Shown here piece by piece: positions 43,152-56,200 of a DNA stretch of 64,000 bases. A program made the translations under genes and the position numbers. The stretch's first letter is position 1; each line of letters begins with the position of its first letter. The DNA is from Omphalotus guepiniiformis (Eukaryota; Basidiomycota; Agaricomycetes; Agaricales; Omphalotaceae), in the NCBI GenBank assembly GCA_028554645.1, contig JAQOOI010000022.1, positions 1,054,001 to 1,118,000 of the forward strand. The letters are read 5' to 3'. Under the pieces are notes generated by a model. It made no database searches. It had not been told where the DNA came from and saw nothing but the letters and a program-made list of their open reading frames with translations.

Positions 43152-46100
43152 ATGATGGTCGTGAGTTTTAGCATTGTAGTGCTCACAGCTGCTATCCCAG
43201 TGCTCGCCGCGTCTTCAGATCCGACTTTGTCTGCTTTCACGGCTCCTGCTGCCTTTCCTACGTCTCTTTATTCTTCCTACTACAACAATCCCACTGCCAC
43301 ATCAGCTCAAGTTCAGCCTGTGATCTCTGATCCCGTAACTGTTAGTAGGAGGCATTTTGTTCGTATGCGATGCAGCTTGTTGACCGACTAATAGCATGAA
43401 ATTTACCCGTTTGATTTGACCAACCCCGATACGATACCTCTCAATGATACCAAAGATCCTCACCCACTACCACTTCCGGCTTCTTCGTCAGCGCTTTTGG
43501 AGCTAGCTGTTGCTCAAGTCAAGTCGATTGCGAGCAACCCAGCATTTGGAGGGAATACCTGCGCTCAGTGTCAAGCTGGTTTGGAAGTTGCCAAATTCCT
43601 AGCGCTTGCAGCTCCGGAACAAGGGCCTGCCTTAACGGTCGAACTGTGCAAGTTGTTCAACTTCTCCAAGAGTTGCGACGCCACGTATGGTATACTCGGG
43701 CTTGGTTCAACGATTACACAAGTCATCAGCAATGCGGATGTTGGGGGTCTTGATGGTCAAGTAAGTCAACGGCAGCGTTGACGCGTACCATATTCTGACG
43801 GACCTCAATTTGGTTAGCTTCTGTGTCAGAATTTCTTGGGTCTATGTCCTCTGCCGCCCACGACGCCCCTCGACGTGACAGGGTGGTTTGCAAAACCCAA
43901 ACCAAACCCTTTGCCTGCCCTCAAGGCACCTAGCGGGAAACGTCTCAAGGTCCTCCATATTTCTGATTTCCATTTGGATCCTAGTGAGTCGTGATACGGC
44001 CAGAAATAAGACTGATGTATGACCATACAATCAATCATACAGGGTATGCAACAGCCTCCGAAGGGAACTGTACCTCAGGGCTTTGTTGCCGCGCGGACAA
44101 CAGTAACTTCTCTGCGATTTCATTCCCTGCTCCTCGCTTTGGGACTTTCAAATGGTATATTGTGCAAACGCTTTTGCGATTAAGTAAATCTAACTCACCG
44201 CAGCGACACGCCCTATGCACTTGGACTGGCTGCACTTCAAGCCATTCCCCCGTTGACTGGCACAGAAGAAACTGGCTTCGACTGGACCATCTATACCGGT
44301 GACTTGGTCTCGCATGACGATGTCAACAAGCTGTCAAGGTTTGTAGTGTCCTACATTTAGCTGTGCCTTACTCATGGTCATACCGGTTTAGGGATTATGT
44401 CGAGATAGCGGAGGTATGTTTTTTGTGTCCCTTTTTTCTTTATCTAAAGCGACATCTGATATCATCCAGACCATCTTGTATGATTTGTTCAAACGTATGC
44501 TAGGTTCGGGACCAGTCTATGCGACCCTTGGAAATCATGATAGCTATAATCAGTCAGTTGCTCTAGAATTTTATGTCATTCATCCATTTCTAAGAAGTAA
44601 CAGGGCGCAAGATGCTCCTCATGCGCTCGGTCCGCCGCTTGCGAGCCAGTTCAGTTGGTACCTGTGCTTTCATATCTAATTTTGTCCAGGATCATTCATC
44701 AGGATTGTCTGCTATCTTGACCACAGGAACTACGACCACGTCTCCGCTCTATGGAAACACGAGGAATGGCTACCTGAAGCTGCTGTAGAGCAGGCAAAAT
44801 CACATTATGCTGCCTACATGGTCAAACGTGCCGACGGCCTCAGGATCATATCTTTGAATACCAATTTGTGTAAGCGTTCTTGGTGTAGGCTGCTTCATCA
44901 TACTTACATCATTTCAATCAGGGTATAAGTGAGGCTTTGACACCGCCTCGCTTGCATCTGAACATATGAATGATCCTTTCTTTTTTAGAGCCAACTACTT
45001 CAACTACATCAATATGACAGATCCTGATGTATCAGGCATGCTGAGAATGCTCACCGATGAGTTACAGGAAGCGGAGGATGCCGGCGATAGGGGTATGCCA
45101 ATTGTTCGCCTTGAACATGGTTTGACTGACTAAAGGCTCGACTTGTTCAGTATGGATAATCGGGCACGTACTCAGCGGCTGGGACGGCAGCAATCCATTG
45201 CTGAATCCAACTAATCTGTTCTATCAGATGTAAGTCAAAAAGCGAGAAGCATCTGAAAGCATTTTAACTCAACCATTCGATAGCGTTGACCGCTTCTCTC
45301 CTCATGTCATTGCAAGTGCGTGCTTCATTTAACGTAACAAAAACGAAAAATGTTATCGACCGCAAGGCTGATTTTAGATATATTTTTTGGCCACACCCAC
45401 GAAGACCAGATGTCTGTACGTGTGGATATTTTCGCTGATTCAACAGGTACCCGTTGCTCACGTAGTTACGGAAACAGATCTTCTATACGAACAATGCCAC
45501 AAATATCAGTGCGGAAACGGCGAACGCGTTGGCGTGGATCGGACCCTCAATAACTCCACTGACGAATTTGAACAGCGGTTTCGTGAGTGAGGATTTCTAC
45601 GATAAAATACAGACAACTAAAGGTGATTGATTGATAGCGAGTCTATGAAGTTGACTCTGCGGTATGTCCTTCTCATTTGGCGCAGACTCAGTGGGTTTAA
45701 TCTCGTTACAGACATTCGAAGTTATGGACGCGCATACGTAAGTCTCTCCTTCTACATGTTTGTTCGATTGTTCAACTTTTCTTGATGACAGTTGGAGAAG
45801 CGATGTGAACTCGTTCTCGGCGCTGGACTCACAGACGGAGTTTGGACCGACGTATTCGTATGTATATCCCCCCTGTTCCATTCGAGTCTTCTTTGTCACA
45901 AAACGGTTAAATTTTGCAGGTACGAATACAACACTCGTGAGACATATGGCCAGAATATCTCAGGCTGGACTGATTCTGACCCGTTGAATTCTACTTGGTG
46001 GCATCTGGTGACGGAAGGTAAACCTCTGCATCTGTTTGTTGTTCATCATGCTGATACTGATATATGATGCTCACAGCTATGGAGGCTGATAACTCGCTAG

Positions 46101-46313
46101 TATCGGTAAGCAGGGTTTTTCGATTGTTCGCCTACATCATCGGGATTGAAGTTGAATGTTTAGACATTTAATACTCTGCAAGGGAAGACTTCTGTCAGAA
46201 CGAAGGCGTGTACAGGTGCCTGTGCTACTGCCAAGATCTGCTATATTCGCAGTGGTTCCGCATCCATTGCAATGCAGAATTGTCAAGAAGGCTTTGGGTC
46301 TGTCCAATCTTGA
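43152..46313 (+). CDS. Secreted acid sphingomyelinase-like phosphodiesterase (saposin B + metallophosphatase)
   Basis: A signal peptide (MMVVSFSIVVLTAAIPVLA) starts at 43152. A saposin-B-type domain follows, with CAQCQAGLEVAKFL and ELCKLFNFSKSC. The calcineurin-like metallophosphatase has intact metal motifs: LHISDFHLDP, WTIYTGDLVSHDD, ATLGNHDSYN, WIIGHVLSGWDG and FFGHTHEDQM. The C-terminal region (YEYNTRETYGQNISGWTDSDPLNSTWWHLVTEAM and YIRSGSASIAMQNC) is the sphingomyelinase family tail. The enzyme hydrolyses sphingomyelin or related phospholipids outside the cell or in the vacuole; whether fungal substrates include inositol-phosphoceramides is unknown. There are at least thirteen short introns. 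Confidence 0.94.
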
Positions 46314-46491
46314 TCAAGTAGTCGTATTGAAATGATTATATTTCATATGCAACGAATTGAATTGAGAGATGTGGATGCTAATTAGGTATCCTAAATCTAG
46401 TCTAATGTGTCTATGTGTGAACGACGAACAACAATGTCCCAGCAGTAAAAACCGACATAATAAGAGGAAATGCGAGAAAACAAGGATCAAT

Positions 46492-47719
46492 CTAGAACGA
46501 CGAAGAAACGGTGACATCGCAACCACGTTGGCGTAATTTCTTGGAGAGCGGCTGGAAACGGGGATGCATGATAATTTGAGACCAATCACCAAAGAGGTGA
46601 ATGACATTGAGAGAAGGGAAAGCGTCTGTGAGAAGGACACTAAAGTGTTTTTCGAGGAGAGCCCACATGGCCTCTTCGGGGAAAATGAGATTCGGTGCAG
46701 AATGTAGCCCGATGGATGTGATCGACTCGTGCTGGTCGTTGAGGGTGGGTGGAAGAGTGTAGAAGACGTGGTAGTTGAGCTCCTCAATGCCCGAGCACAT
46801 AGTCAAAGCAGAGGATATGACATCCCGAACGAGGAAGCTAGCATGCTTGCCAAGCTCGAGGACTTCTAGCTGCTCGCCATATTTCTCCCACAAGCAAGAC
46901 AGGTCTGGCACGTAAACAGAGCCCAAGACCAAGTGGGACAACATCGGGAGTGACCACTGGTATGAGATGGTGCTCACTAGTGGCCCAGTGGCAGCTGAGA
47001 TGTCTAAAGTCGCCAAGTGAGGGAGAGAAATACGACGAGCAATCATGATTTGACTCCGAGGAGATACGCTGCTAATGGACAGGTACTCGAGGTTGGGCGC
47101 GTTTTGGAGAGTGGCACCCAAGGAGTTGATACCTCCGGTCCTCTCGGCTTCGGAGTTGTAGTTCCATTCCAGACGCTTCAGGCAAGGTAGCGGTAGGCAG
47201 TCAATGTCGAATTCGAAACGAGGAGCTTTGGCTGAAGGGGGAGTTTGGGGTCGAATCAAGACCTCGAGGTTATTGCAAAGCTTGAGAATTTCGACGGAAG
47301 GAAGAGGGTTTGGACTATAACATGGGGTGCTGGTATATTGGAAGGGAAGAACAGCGCGACGAACATAAGGCAGAGAATGAATGAGAAACGTGGAAAGGTT
47401 GAGAGCAATTATACATGGGACACTTACCATACTTCCTGCAACCAACTTCGTCGTCGTGGTCACACAGCGCGCCCTTGAGCGCGGACTGACCGGGACCAAT
47501 TCGGACATCTCTATACAGGAACTCTGTAGACAGTGCGTGCCATTGTCGGCAGACAAGAGCCAAAGTGCATCTAACTTTGAGACTCAAGTCTGTGGCCTGA
47601 GGGTCGCAACACTCGGTGCAGAAAGGCTTGTAGTCTGAAGAGAAGGCATCGGGATAAGAAGTTGCCCAGTTGAAGACCTGAAGCCAAAGTTCTGGAGGAA
47701 GACAAGATTGATGAGGCAT
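46492..47719 (-). CDS. F-box-like protein with LRR-like region
   Basis: The start MPHQSCLPPELWLQVFNWATSYPDAF begins at 47719, immediately behind a long T/A-rich tract (47720-47830). The N-terminal helix LPPELWLQVF is F-box-like, although the second part (SLKVRCTLALVCRQWHALST) is divergent. After one intron, the long C-terminal region has leucine-rich repeats (VEILKLCNNLEVLI, NAPNLEYLSISS, LPHLATLDISA, LPMLSHLVLGSV). It ends in LRQRGCDVTVSSSF. A substrate adaptor of an SCF ligase is the likely role. It is unrelated in sequence to the other F-box gene beyond the motif. Confidence 0.82.
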
Positions 47720-50700
47720 TGCTTTTTTTTTTGAAAGTAAACGAAAGACGAACAAGTCATTATATATATACGAGCAGATCGAATCATGAAACGAAATAAA
47801 GAAGAAAAAAAAAAAAAAGAAAAAAAAAGCAGGGCAACGATAAGGTCGATCATGTCGCACCGGATATTTGCGGCACTCCTTCTTCGGCTAGGCCTTATTC
47901 CAGTCTGGCCCGCATAGCCACAACAACCAACACCAGCCCTCGATACTCTAGATGTGTCTCCGTCCCTAAGATGTACCATGTTCATTTCTCTTTTTCTTTA
48001 GTCCTATATCAGTTTGGTCTCGATTTCAACTAACGTACAAGGCTCATCGATGTTGCGGATACCCAGAACCACGAATCCTGGCCAGGCAAACAAAAACTAT
48101 TACCATACCACCATTGCTCTCACATTCACCGTCGGAAGTATCTCGCTCTTGAAGACTATGGATGAAAAGAAAGGGTCTAGATAACTTTTCGGTACATCGT
48201 TTGACCTCGGCTTCCCTTTCAAGGCATCCTCACTTCCCGTCCTCTGCCCGCTCGGCATCGCAAGCTACGCATATTCAACATTGACCCGACGATGGTCCCG
48301 ACCCTATTTAGGCGGACGCCCTGAAACGTACAAAGGCAATACAATTTTTACTTCCTTGTTTATTCCCAGATCGACACGAGGACCCAAACGTTTTCCGTGA
48401 CATATATACTCCCAGCTTTGGCCGATTCTCGGCCTTCGGCAATACAGGGTTCGACCTCACAAAAAAAACATATCTCGAATGAATGTTCGACAAAAGGGCA
48501 TGGTTCGCTTGCGCCTTCACAACGCATGTAGACGAAACAGGATCGGAAATACGGAAGAAAGGGTCGAGGCAATGACAGCACGGTGCACGGTGAGGCATAT
48601 CGGGCAAAATCGTAAATATCAAATAAGTGTGGCGTAATTTTCGGGACATATCGGAAGAACTTGGTAAAGACTTGTGTAGCTGTGCGGTGTGTCCCCGGTG
48701 TGTCCTTTAAAATGGCATCTCCTTCCCGTCTACGTATAGGGGTTACTGATATACCGTCATGCATACATACATACCTCGCTCCAAAGGGAAGTCGAAGTTG
48801 GTTTTGTACTTACAGTAGCTCCTCGACGACCAAAATCAGTAGCATATATACGCAATACCTCTCACAGCCAAATTCCTGTTCGTCGGCGAAGAATCTCATT
48901 CCTTAATCTCTATTGACGGGACCCTGACCGACTACAAGTGGAAGAAGCTAATTGGCACAAGTGATGATCTGAGATGACGCCATTAGTGTATCTGAGCAAC
49001 AGCTGTTTCTAATACAACTTGACTTCCATAGCATCTATCGTACATAAGTACTACTAGGGCAATAAGGATGGATCGTTAGGCAACACCTGTCCATGTACAG
49101 GGGTTCCTGAAGAGTGCGCCCTGCACCCTCGATTTTTTTCTCATTTTGAAAAAGAATTGCGGCGCAGCTATGATTCATCGCTATCATTGCCCAAGTCAGA
49201 ATCCAGAACACCGAAACTGGGGCATCTTTCATGGAAATCGGCCTTCCTCTGTAGCAAGACACGATTACTGAAGTTGAGCCAAATTCCCGTCAGCACCCCC
49301 AAGTCCCATTAAAAGAGGGTCTGAATACGTTTCCACAAGTGCTCTATATTTATATGAGAAACTAGGATACTTACTTTGTACTTCAAGCATGGGTACAAAG
49401 CCCAATTAGTGAGCGGCACAAGAAACGCCGCAACCCTGCCGCTACCCATTTTGTAAATGATACATACATGGGCAGACTGCTACACTTGGAAGTGGCATTC
49501 GTAGCACGCCCTTGCATAGAAGAATCTACACGTAAGACTCAACGTAAGAAAAGAACCTCACAGATAAAGATGTGTGGACAATAAAAATGACAATACCGAT
49601 TCACCCTGCTTTTACCTGCCGCTGAGCGAGAAAAAAAACCCTAATCATTCCACGGTCAGGTCTGCTTATAATCACACGAGACGAATAGCTGATTAGAACT
49701 CACAGAACGTGCGAGGAGAAGCGGTTCAACGTCAAGGACAGTGGAACCTGAGTGGAACTGTTAATACATAAAATCAGAAGATGACAGTACCCGTTCTTGC
49801 GTCTGATAGAACAAATCTGTCAAGGCTCAAGGGTGCCATTGAGAACAGAACCAGCCGAGACTTGAGGTCGGTCGAAGAAGGGGTACTCTTTGGGCTCCAT
49901 TTCCGAGCCCCGGGGCCCTCGTCTCTGGCATCCCCCAATTTGCCACACCCTAGATATATCACATCAGGGGTTCGTCGAGGTGGAGTGATTCTGGGCTGGT
50001 GAATGGCGCATGAAATGAAGCATCCTAGGGGAAGAGCACGAGTCCAGGTTCCCTTGTACTGTGATTTCTCAATACCATCCAGTCTGGCTGTCGAGTGACC
50101 GCTCAAATGACCTGCAGACTCAAAGGAATCCGAGTCCACTGTCCATCAACTCGCCGTATCGATACAGTGGCGTGGTCCTAATTCCTATCAAACAAAGTTG
50201 GGTAGAACTGCAGCTGCAATCATCAGGCTAATGTGCACTTACTAGTTGGACCTGCCAGCGAGAGTAATTTATTCACCACAGTCCTATACCTGGCGAAGAT
50301 CTGGTTGCAAGTAACGTGAAATTTCCTCACTACCGCGGTATATACTAGACCCGCGCCTAGTAGGCAAGTAGCCTAGCGTGCGCTTGAGGCAAACAGACAC
50401 CGACTGACGTTTCGAATATTGTCAATATATTGATATCAACTAGACTATATTTCATAGACAGAACCCTCACCTCCGTGGTATTGACATAATGAGCGGCAAA
50501 ATACGAGGGACCCATTCTGCGTTTGTATGAGATCATTCGTGTTCGTGCCAGTGTGAGACCGTATGATTGTATACGCAGTGAAGATGAGCCGTTCGATATT
50601 GTGTACCGGCGGCAAATTGGAGTGTAGCACGAGTATAAAGAGGCGCATTCAGACTTGGGAGATCTAATCGCAAGGCAAACGATCAGCGAGGACACGAGAC

Positions 50701-52225
50701 GAAGCCACATACACGATTTCTTGATGTCAACAAAGGTGAGCACCACAGCTTGCCTTCCGATTCCGTCGCGCAACGCCTACGCCGGTGTGAACTGAAAAGA
50801 TGCGATATCATCGTTCGGTCACACTTATTGAAGTCCATGTTTTGGCTACTCACATCGAAATTGTCCCAACAAGCACGGTCATCATTGACTCTGGACCTTA
50901 CGAGGGCACTTTATCCACCCACCTACGTCTGACTTGTCGAACATATCGAGCCTCAGCGAGGTGCCGAGGTTGAGATGATGCCTCGGGCATAGGCTGTCGT
51001 TATCCGCAATGCACTTGATGAAGGTCATAATGACTCATATGCAGGTCGGATTCAACTGAACAATCAACTTGAATCCTATCACGGTCATTTGTGCTGAAAA
51101 CTGTTGATATTCATGAATGAGCGTTGACCAGGACCATGAGAGTGTAGAGCTCACATGATCTATTCAACGATCTTCAAAATCAATTGCCGGCGGCGTCATT
51201 GAGTAGTCGAATTGCCAATTGGCCCTTACAAGTGTCGGACGTCGAGCGCCCACCGTCGTCGGTCTACGTCGGTTCGCGTCGTCTTGCTTATTCCTACTTA
51301 TCTATCAATTAGCAACATTCTGACGATTACCAACTTACTGTACCAGAAGAGTACAGACAGCCGTTACCATCTCTATGTGCATCGCGAAATTGCGTCAGTG
51401 GTCATGGCTTCGTTTACAGTCTGATGGTTCCTAAGACTCACCGTTCCGAAACTACTCTAAAGTTTAGTAGTTTAGTTACTAGATCATTGTCATTCAAACT
51501 CATGTTGTCCGAGAGTGCGCCGAGAGAGAAAAAAAAAAGTGCAGAGAGCAGCAAGTACAAAGACCGAGGATCGCTGGTTCGTACACACTCACGTTCTTTT
51601 CGCTCCACAGATTTCGGTCGTTTTACTCTTTTTTTCGTCTCCCGGCATTCCATCACGCGCAGGAAGCACGCATACTCGGCGTGAATGCAAAAATAGATTC
51701 TGCAAATACTACTAAGTGCATGAACTATGGACAACGACAAAGGAATGAGAAGCGGGCCCACGCGCTGCACGGAAACACTAATATGTAAGGATGGAGAGAT
51801 AAGTATGTATGTAAAATCGGAAATCGTGATGAGAATAATTTATGTGGGAAGCATTATTAGGTGTCGTCGGTCCGATACCGAAGATATATGGGTTACGCGT
51901 AGGCCAAGAGTGGCGAAAGAGGTCGATGGTGAGTGCACACAGCAAAGGGGTTACAAATACAATGGGATAACTGGTCTGTTGATGAACGGGCGTGGCAAGT
52001 ATCGATAGCAGCAAAGTGAAGTGAAGAATGCGATGTTGACGGGGTAAAAGCATATAGGAGAGCAAGACTGTGTGCAGCACTGGTGACGCTGGTGAGTTGA
52101 CACTGAAATTACGGAGAGCAAGAAGAGTCGCTGGGCAGGGTACCAACCAGAAATAATAGACAGCGCAGGCAAGATGTAGCAGCACAAAGAGAAGAATCCA
52201 GAACCAGAGCCATAGTCGTTTGGTA
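47720..52225. other. Gene-poor 4.5 kb region
   Basis: I recognise no gene. The left end has an A/T-rich tract with an (AT)n run at 47761-47770 and long A runs at 47803-47828. ORFs of 121-138 codons on the minus strand (48360-48764, 49774-50139, 50357-50773) overlap others in different frames and show no conserved motif. No transposase, reverse transcriptase, long terminal repeats or RNA gene was seen. It may hold a non-coding transcript or decayed sequence. Confidence 0.5.
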
Positions 52226-52468
52226 TCACGTCTCTCGGGGGGACGGGGCCTCTGGTACACGGAAACAAATCTTTTGAGACTGTCGTTTAAGTGCTAAACG
52301 TGCCTCCACCATCGCCCCCTCTGCAGACCGACTACGAGCCCTTTCCTCGGCCATCTTCCTTGACTCCGTCCATAATCGGAGGGTGTATTCGTGGAGTGAC
52401 CGCGAGTAGAGAACAAACGGGTCAACATTCTCGTTATCTTCTGGATGCGACGATACGGAGATTGACAT
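52226..52468 (-). CDS. Small 80-residue hypothetical protein
   Basis: This is a single-exon ORF, MSISVSSHPEDNENVDPF then LYSRSLHEYTLRLWTESRKM, followed by a charged Arg/Glu/Ala helix (AEERARSRSAEGAMVEARLAL). I do not recognise the family. Its promoter is unusually convincing on the minus strand: a CT-rich tract at about 52478-52504 immediately before the ATG and GATAAAAAG at 52545-52553. Such a CT block next to the ATG is typical of well-expressed fungal genes. The hydrophobic ORF at 51778-52260 lies in another frame and I could not splice it to this one. Helical, charged and cytosolic by inference. Confidence 0.55.
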   Translation of the reverse strand: MSISVSSHPEDNENVDPFVLYSRSLHEYTLRLWTESRKMAEERARSRSAEGAMVEARLALKRQSQKICFRVPEAPSPRET

Positions 52469-53240
52469 GAAAGTTAAGGAAGAAAGCAGAAAGAAAGAGA
52501 AAAAGGATTGAAAAGGGATCTCGATGACTCGGAAGGGGAGGCTTGCTTTTTATCAATTCCCTAGTAATAGTTAGCCCGGATCACATGGCGGACGGAGACT
52601 CCACCTAACCCCATGCCTTGGCCTCCTTCACTCGGCGGAGCGGTAAAACGATTCAGTGGAGCCCCTGGCTGCCTCCTCTGCCTTTTTCATTTTTTTGGTA
52701 CACGTCTTCGCGAATCATCTCGACACGAATAATTTCACATAATTCCCTGCCGTTTCGGTGAGGATGCGTGTTGTGAGCTATGGACTTACGGGGCATCTTG
52801 TAACATCTTTGGACTGTGTGAATAACTCATGTGGCTGCGTGTGTATGTCAGAATATCCTCAATAGGAACCTGCGCCTGTCGGTAACTAAACCGTCGATCA
52901 AATTTGTAGATCGAATTTCCACTTTTTTTCAAACAAACCCGTACTCAAAGATATGGCTGGCTCTGCTCCCTTCATACCTACAGAGGCTAAAAGGTTATGG
53001 GTATGGGATTCATGGAAATTTCTCAACGTCATATCGTTATTTTCCATCAGTGGAGTGCGTTTCATAAACGGAGGGAGGAGCATCACGCAACATCGCAACA
53101 CCACTTTAAACGCTTATGTACACTTATGGCAATTATCACTTTTTCAGTACGCCGCTGCGGCTGCACTATCAAAGCAGAATCAACGCACCCATGATATATT
53201 CAGCATACAGAAAGAATATCCAATGTCAATGTACAAGTCC
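52469..53240. promoter_or_regulatory. Promoter of the small ORF and 3' flank of the CSC1 gene
   Basis: This 770-bp gap contains the CT-rich block and TATA-like element for the 80-residue ORF on its left side. The right side carries the CSC1 3' flank. No other feature. Confidence 0.4.
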
Positions 53241-56200
53241 CTATGATGGATTCCGCAAAGAAGCTGACCTCCGCATCGAGGAGACCTGCTCTCTCGTTCG
53301 TATATCCAGTGTGACCCGCAGGTCATGGTACTTTTGCAGGTCAACAGCTTCGGAACGTGCAACCCCGGCAGGATCGTTGGGAAGCCATATGATAGGAGGA
53401 GGCGCAATTAGTTCCGGGGCATACAAAATTCCTGCCATCTCTTCTGCGTGGTCGGCAAACGGCAGCGGGGGCAGATGAGGTGGAGCATCCGGGTGAGTCC
53501 GTGCTGCTCGTTCAGTCGCAATTAGATCGTCCAGCGTCTCGGTCTCTTTTAGTATGAATCACGTTAATGACATGAATCCGAATTAAAAAATTCGACCAGT
53601 ACGTACGGAGTGGGACAGCACCTCTAGTCGGAGATGGCGAGGGCATGACTGCAAGTGTCAAGCTCATCATTTCTAGAACGGAAGCCATAGAGCCACGGGT
53701 GCGTGCACCAGGAGCACTGCTGACCAGACTCATACTTTCCCCGTCCACATTTCCTCGCCTGGAGGTTCTCGCAGCATCCTCAAATGTATCCAGCGAGTTC
53801 TTTGTGATGGCACTCAAGGTATTTCGTCCCGGTAACCGGGTCTTCCATCCCGTATACGCTTCCACACAAACAATCACTACCACACCAGTCCCCGCGAGGA
53901 CTCCACCTTCGATCCAGAACTCTCGACTCAGGAATATGAGGCCCAACAAAATGGGTTGAAATGAAGTCAGCGTTGCCAGACGCCTTAACAACCATATCTG
54001 GAGTAGTCCTCCTGTTTGGGAATGTGTTCGCGCATATACATACCCGATTAGAAAGCGATGTGCTGCGTTCGACAATCGAAGTAAATCAGCGTGTAGAGCG
54101 AACAACAGTAGTGGCTTGACTCACCGATGAGCGTCAAGAATAACAAGATAACGACAGCAGGGCCGATGAGTGGGAAAATAAGCGAAAACGTGGACGCAAA
54201 AACAATGGCTAATATGCAGGAGCCTAGAGCAAATGACGGGTCATATGTGCCAGGATATACAGCTGCACAATCGTCTCATGCGTCAGTCAGTCACCAAAAT
54301 GATCATTGCATAATCACATACAGCACGGAAGCGTTGTCGTGGTGTGACTGCGTGTTTCTCTGCGCGCAGGACACGCCAGAGTCTAACCGGCTGTAGCAAG
54401 AGCAGCCCGGGAAAGATGACAGCCATTTGAATTATTATCGTGAGTGCCAAAGCAGTCATGTAGATAGAGCCGCTAGCGACCGACTTAGCAGGAGCTGTTC
54501 CGGTATTGAAAGCCTGCATGGCAAACAACAGAGCTCCAACTGTCATCATCACAAGGGCGGAGACCACAGTGATGAAGTAAAAGGTAGTCTTGAATAAAAG
54601 CAGCTGTCCACCAGAAATAGAGACTGTTCCTCGAACATCGGAAACCCCTACGCACACAAATATGAGTACAGTCATAGAAAGCACATAGACAGACTTACAA
54701 TGAACGAACGCAATAGCAAGAAAGAGAAATAGAATGATAGCCAAGGCAGGAATAAATATAGTGGCTATACCAGAACCGAGTGTGCTGTCATTTAGCAACG
54801 GCTGCAAGAACGGGAGGAAATGAAAAACATCAGGAGCAGTTGCCAATGAGAGTCCACAAGCAGCTGTTACTATAAAACAATTTCAGTATGTCAGGCGATC
54901 CGTTCCATTAGCTCAAATGCACTCACTGCCCGCGGCAAGAGTGATCGCCGCTAAAGCGATGCATATCCACATAGCGAAAGAGTCTACAGGTGCTCGCTCG
55001 TTTTGCAAAACATCCCATCGAATATCCTCCTTCGCCCTCCCTTCAATGAGCTGGACACCCGGAATGAAATGTAGACCCCGTCCCACCAAAAGCCATCCTT
55101 TTATCCTTGCCCCATCGGCGATATCACTATAGCTATCCCGCTGGGCATCAACAATTTCAGCGTTGATAGTTTTCAGCTTCGTTCGCCACTGTGTGATATC
55201 ATTATATACCACCCCAAGGTCATTGTAGTCAATTCCGTCCATGGGCCGCACAAAAGGCTGAGAGGGTTGCAAACGTAGATGTGGCGGAGGCACATCGTCT
55301 ACATCAGTCTCGCCTTTATTTCTGAACGGAAAGGTCTCGCGTCGGGAGGAAGAACTTGGGTCTAATCGTGCAATGCGCCTTTTGAAAGACGACGGGCCTG
55401 GACTAGAGGGATAGCCATTATCAGCACTCTCAATATCCGGTGTCGCTTCATGTGATAGGTCAATCCATTCGGCCTCCTCCTCTAATGTTGGTAGACTTTC
55501 CAAGTTGGGATCTGTCTGATCAGAGGCTTCCAACCCGTGATTTGGACCGTAAAGTCGGGGATCAGGGAATTGCAGAGAAGATGCAGAGCGCAAATCCTCT
55601 ACAGGTTTCAAGTGACTGTCTTCGTTCCCTACGACTTGACTGCCCAGAGGTAGCTGGCCGTACTGCGACCCTCGATCCAGTTCCTGGAAGCGAGTCCCAG
55701 TGATCCGAGAGTGGAAGGAATCAGAAAAACTTGGCTCCTTTTCGTACATGGAATCAGTGAAGCGACCTCCGTTGACGCCAGAAACCCCTCTAAGCCTATA
55801 ATACTGAGAGGGTGCCACAAAAGAAGTTGGAGCTAGCGAAGATGCAGCGAAGGCAGGATTTTTTGAGCGCCGACTGCGTCTCCTCTGACGTAAATTGTTA
55901 GGAAGGTTTTGACTACAGCTAAAGCGAGAGCACATACCCTGGTACTGTTTGCGAGGGGTTTGGGACGACTGATATAAGGACGGTTGGGGTCCTGTGGAAT
56001 AGTGGGTTGAAAGTCTGCTATTGAGGGATCAGGAGTAGAGAGCCGGAACGAGTTGATATACCGAGTCTCAGCAATCTCGAGGTTCTCAAGGACCTCGTCT
56101 CGCTCTTCGATCAGAAGAGCAATATGGTGAGTATCACTACAGACACAAAATTCAGATCATCTCAGCATAGATGTACATAAATATAGAACATACCTGATTG

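Noticed and set aside
48360..48764. 134-codon minus-strand ORF, cysteine-containing
   Set aside because: Overlaps another ORF of similar length in a different frame, no start context or motif.
49626..49650. Telomere-like CCCTAA
   Set aside because: A single copy only; no array.
50357..50773. 138-codon minus-strand ORF
   Set aside because: No motif or promoter signal; composition is not like neighbouring exons.
51778..52260. 160-codon hydrophobic ORF as a second exon of the 80-residue gene
   Set aside because: It is in another frame and only a 15-nt pseudo-intron could join them, too short to splice.
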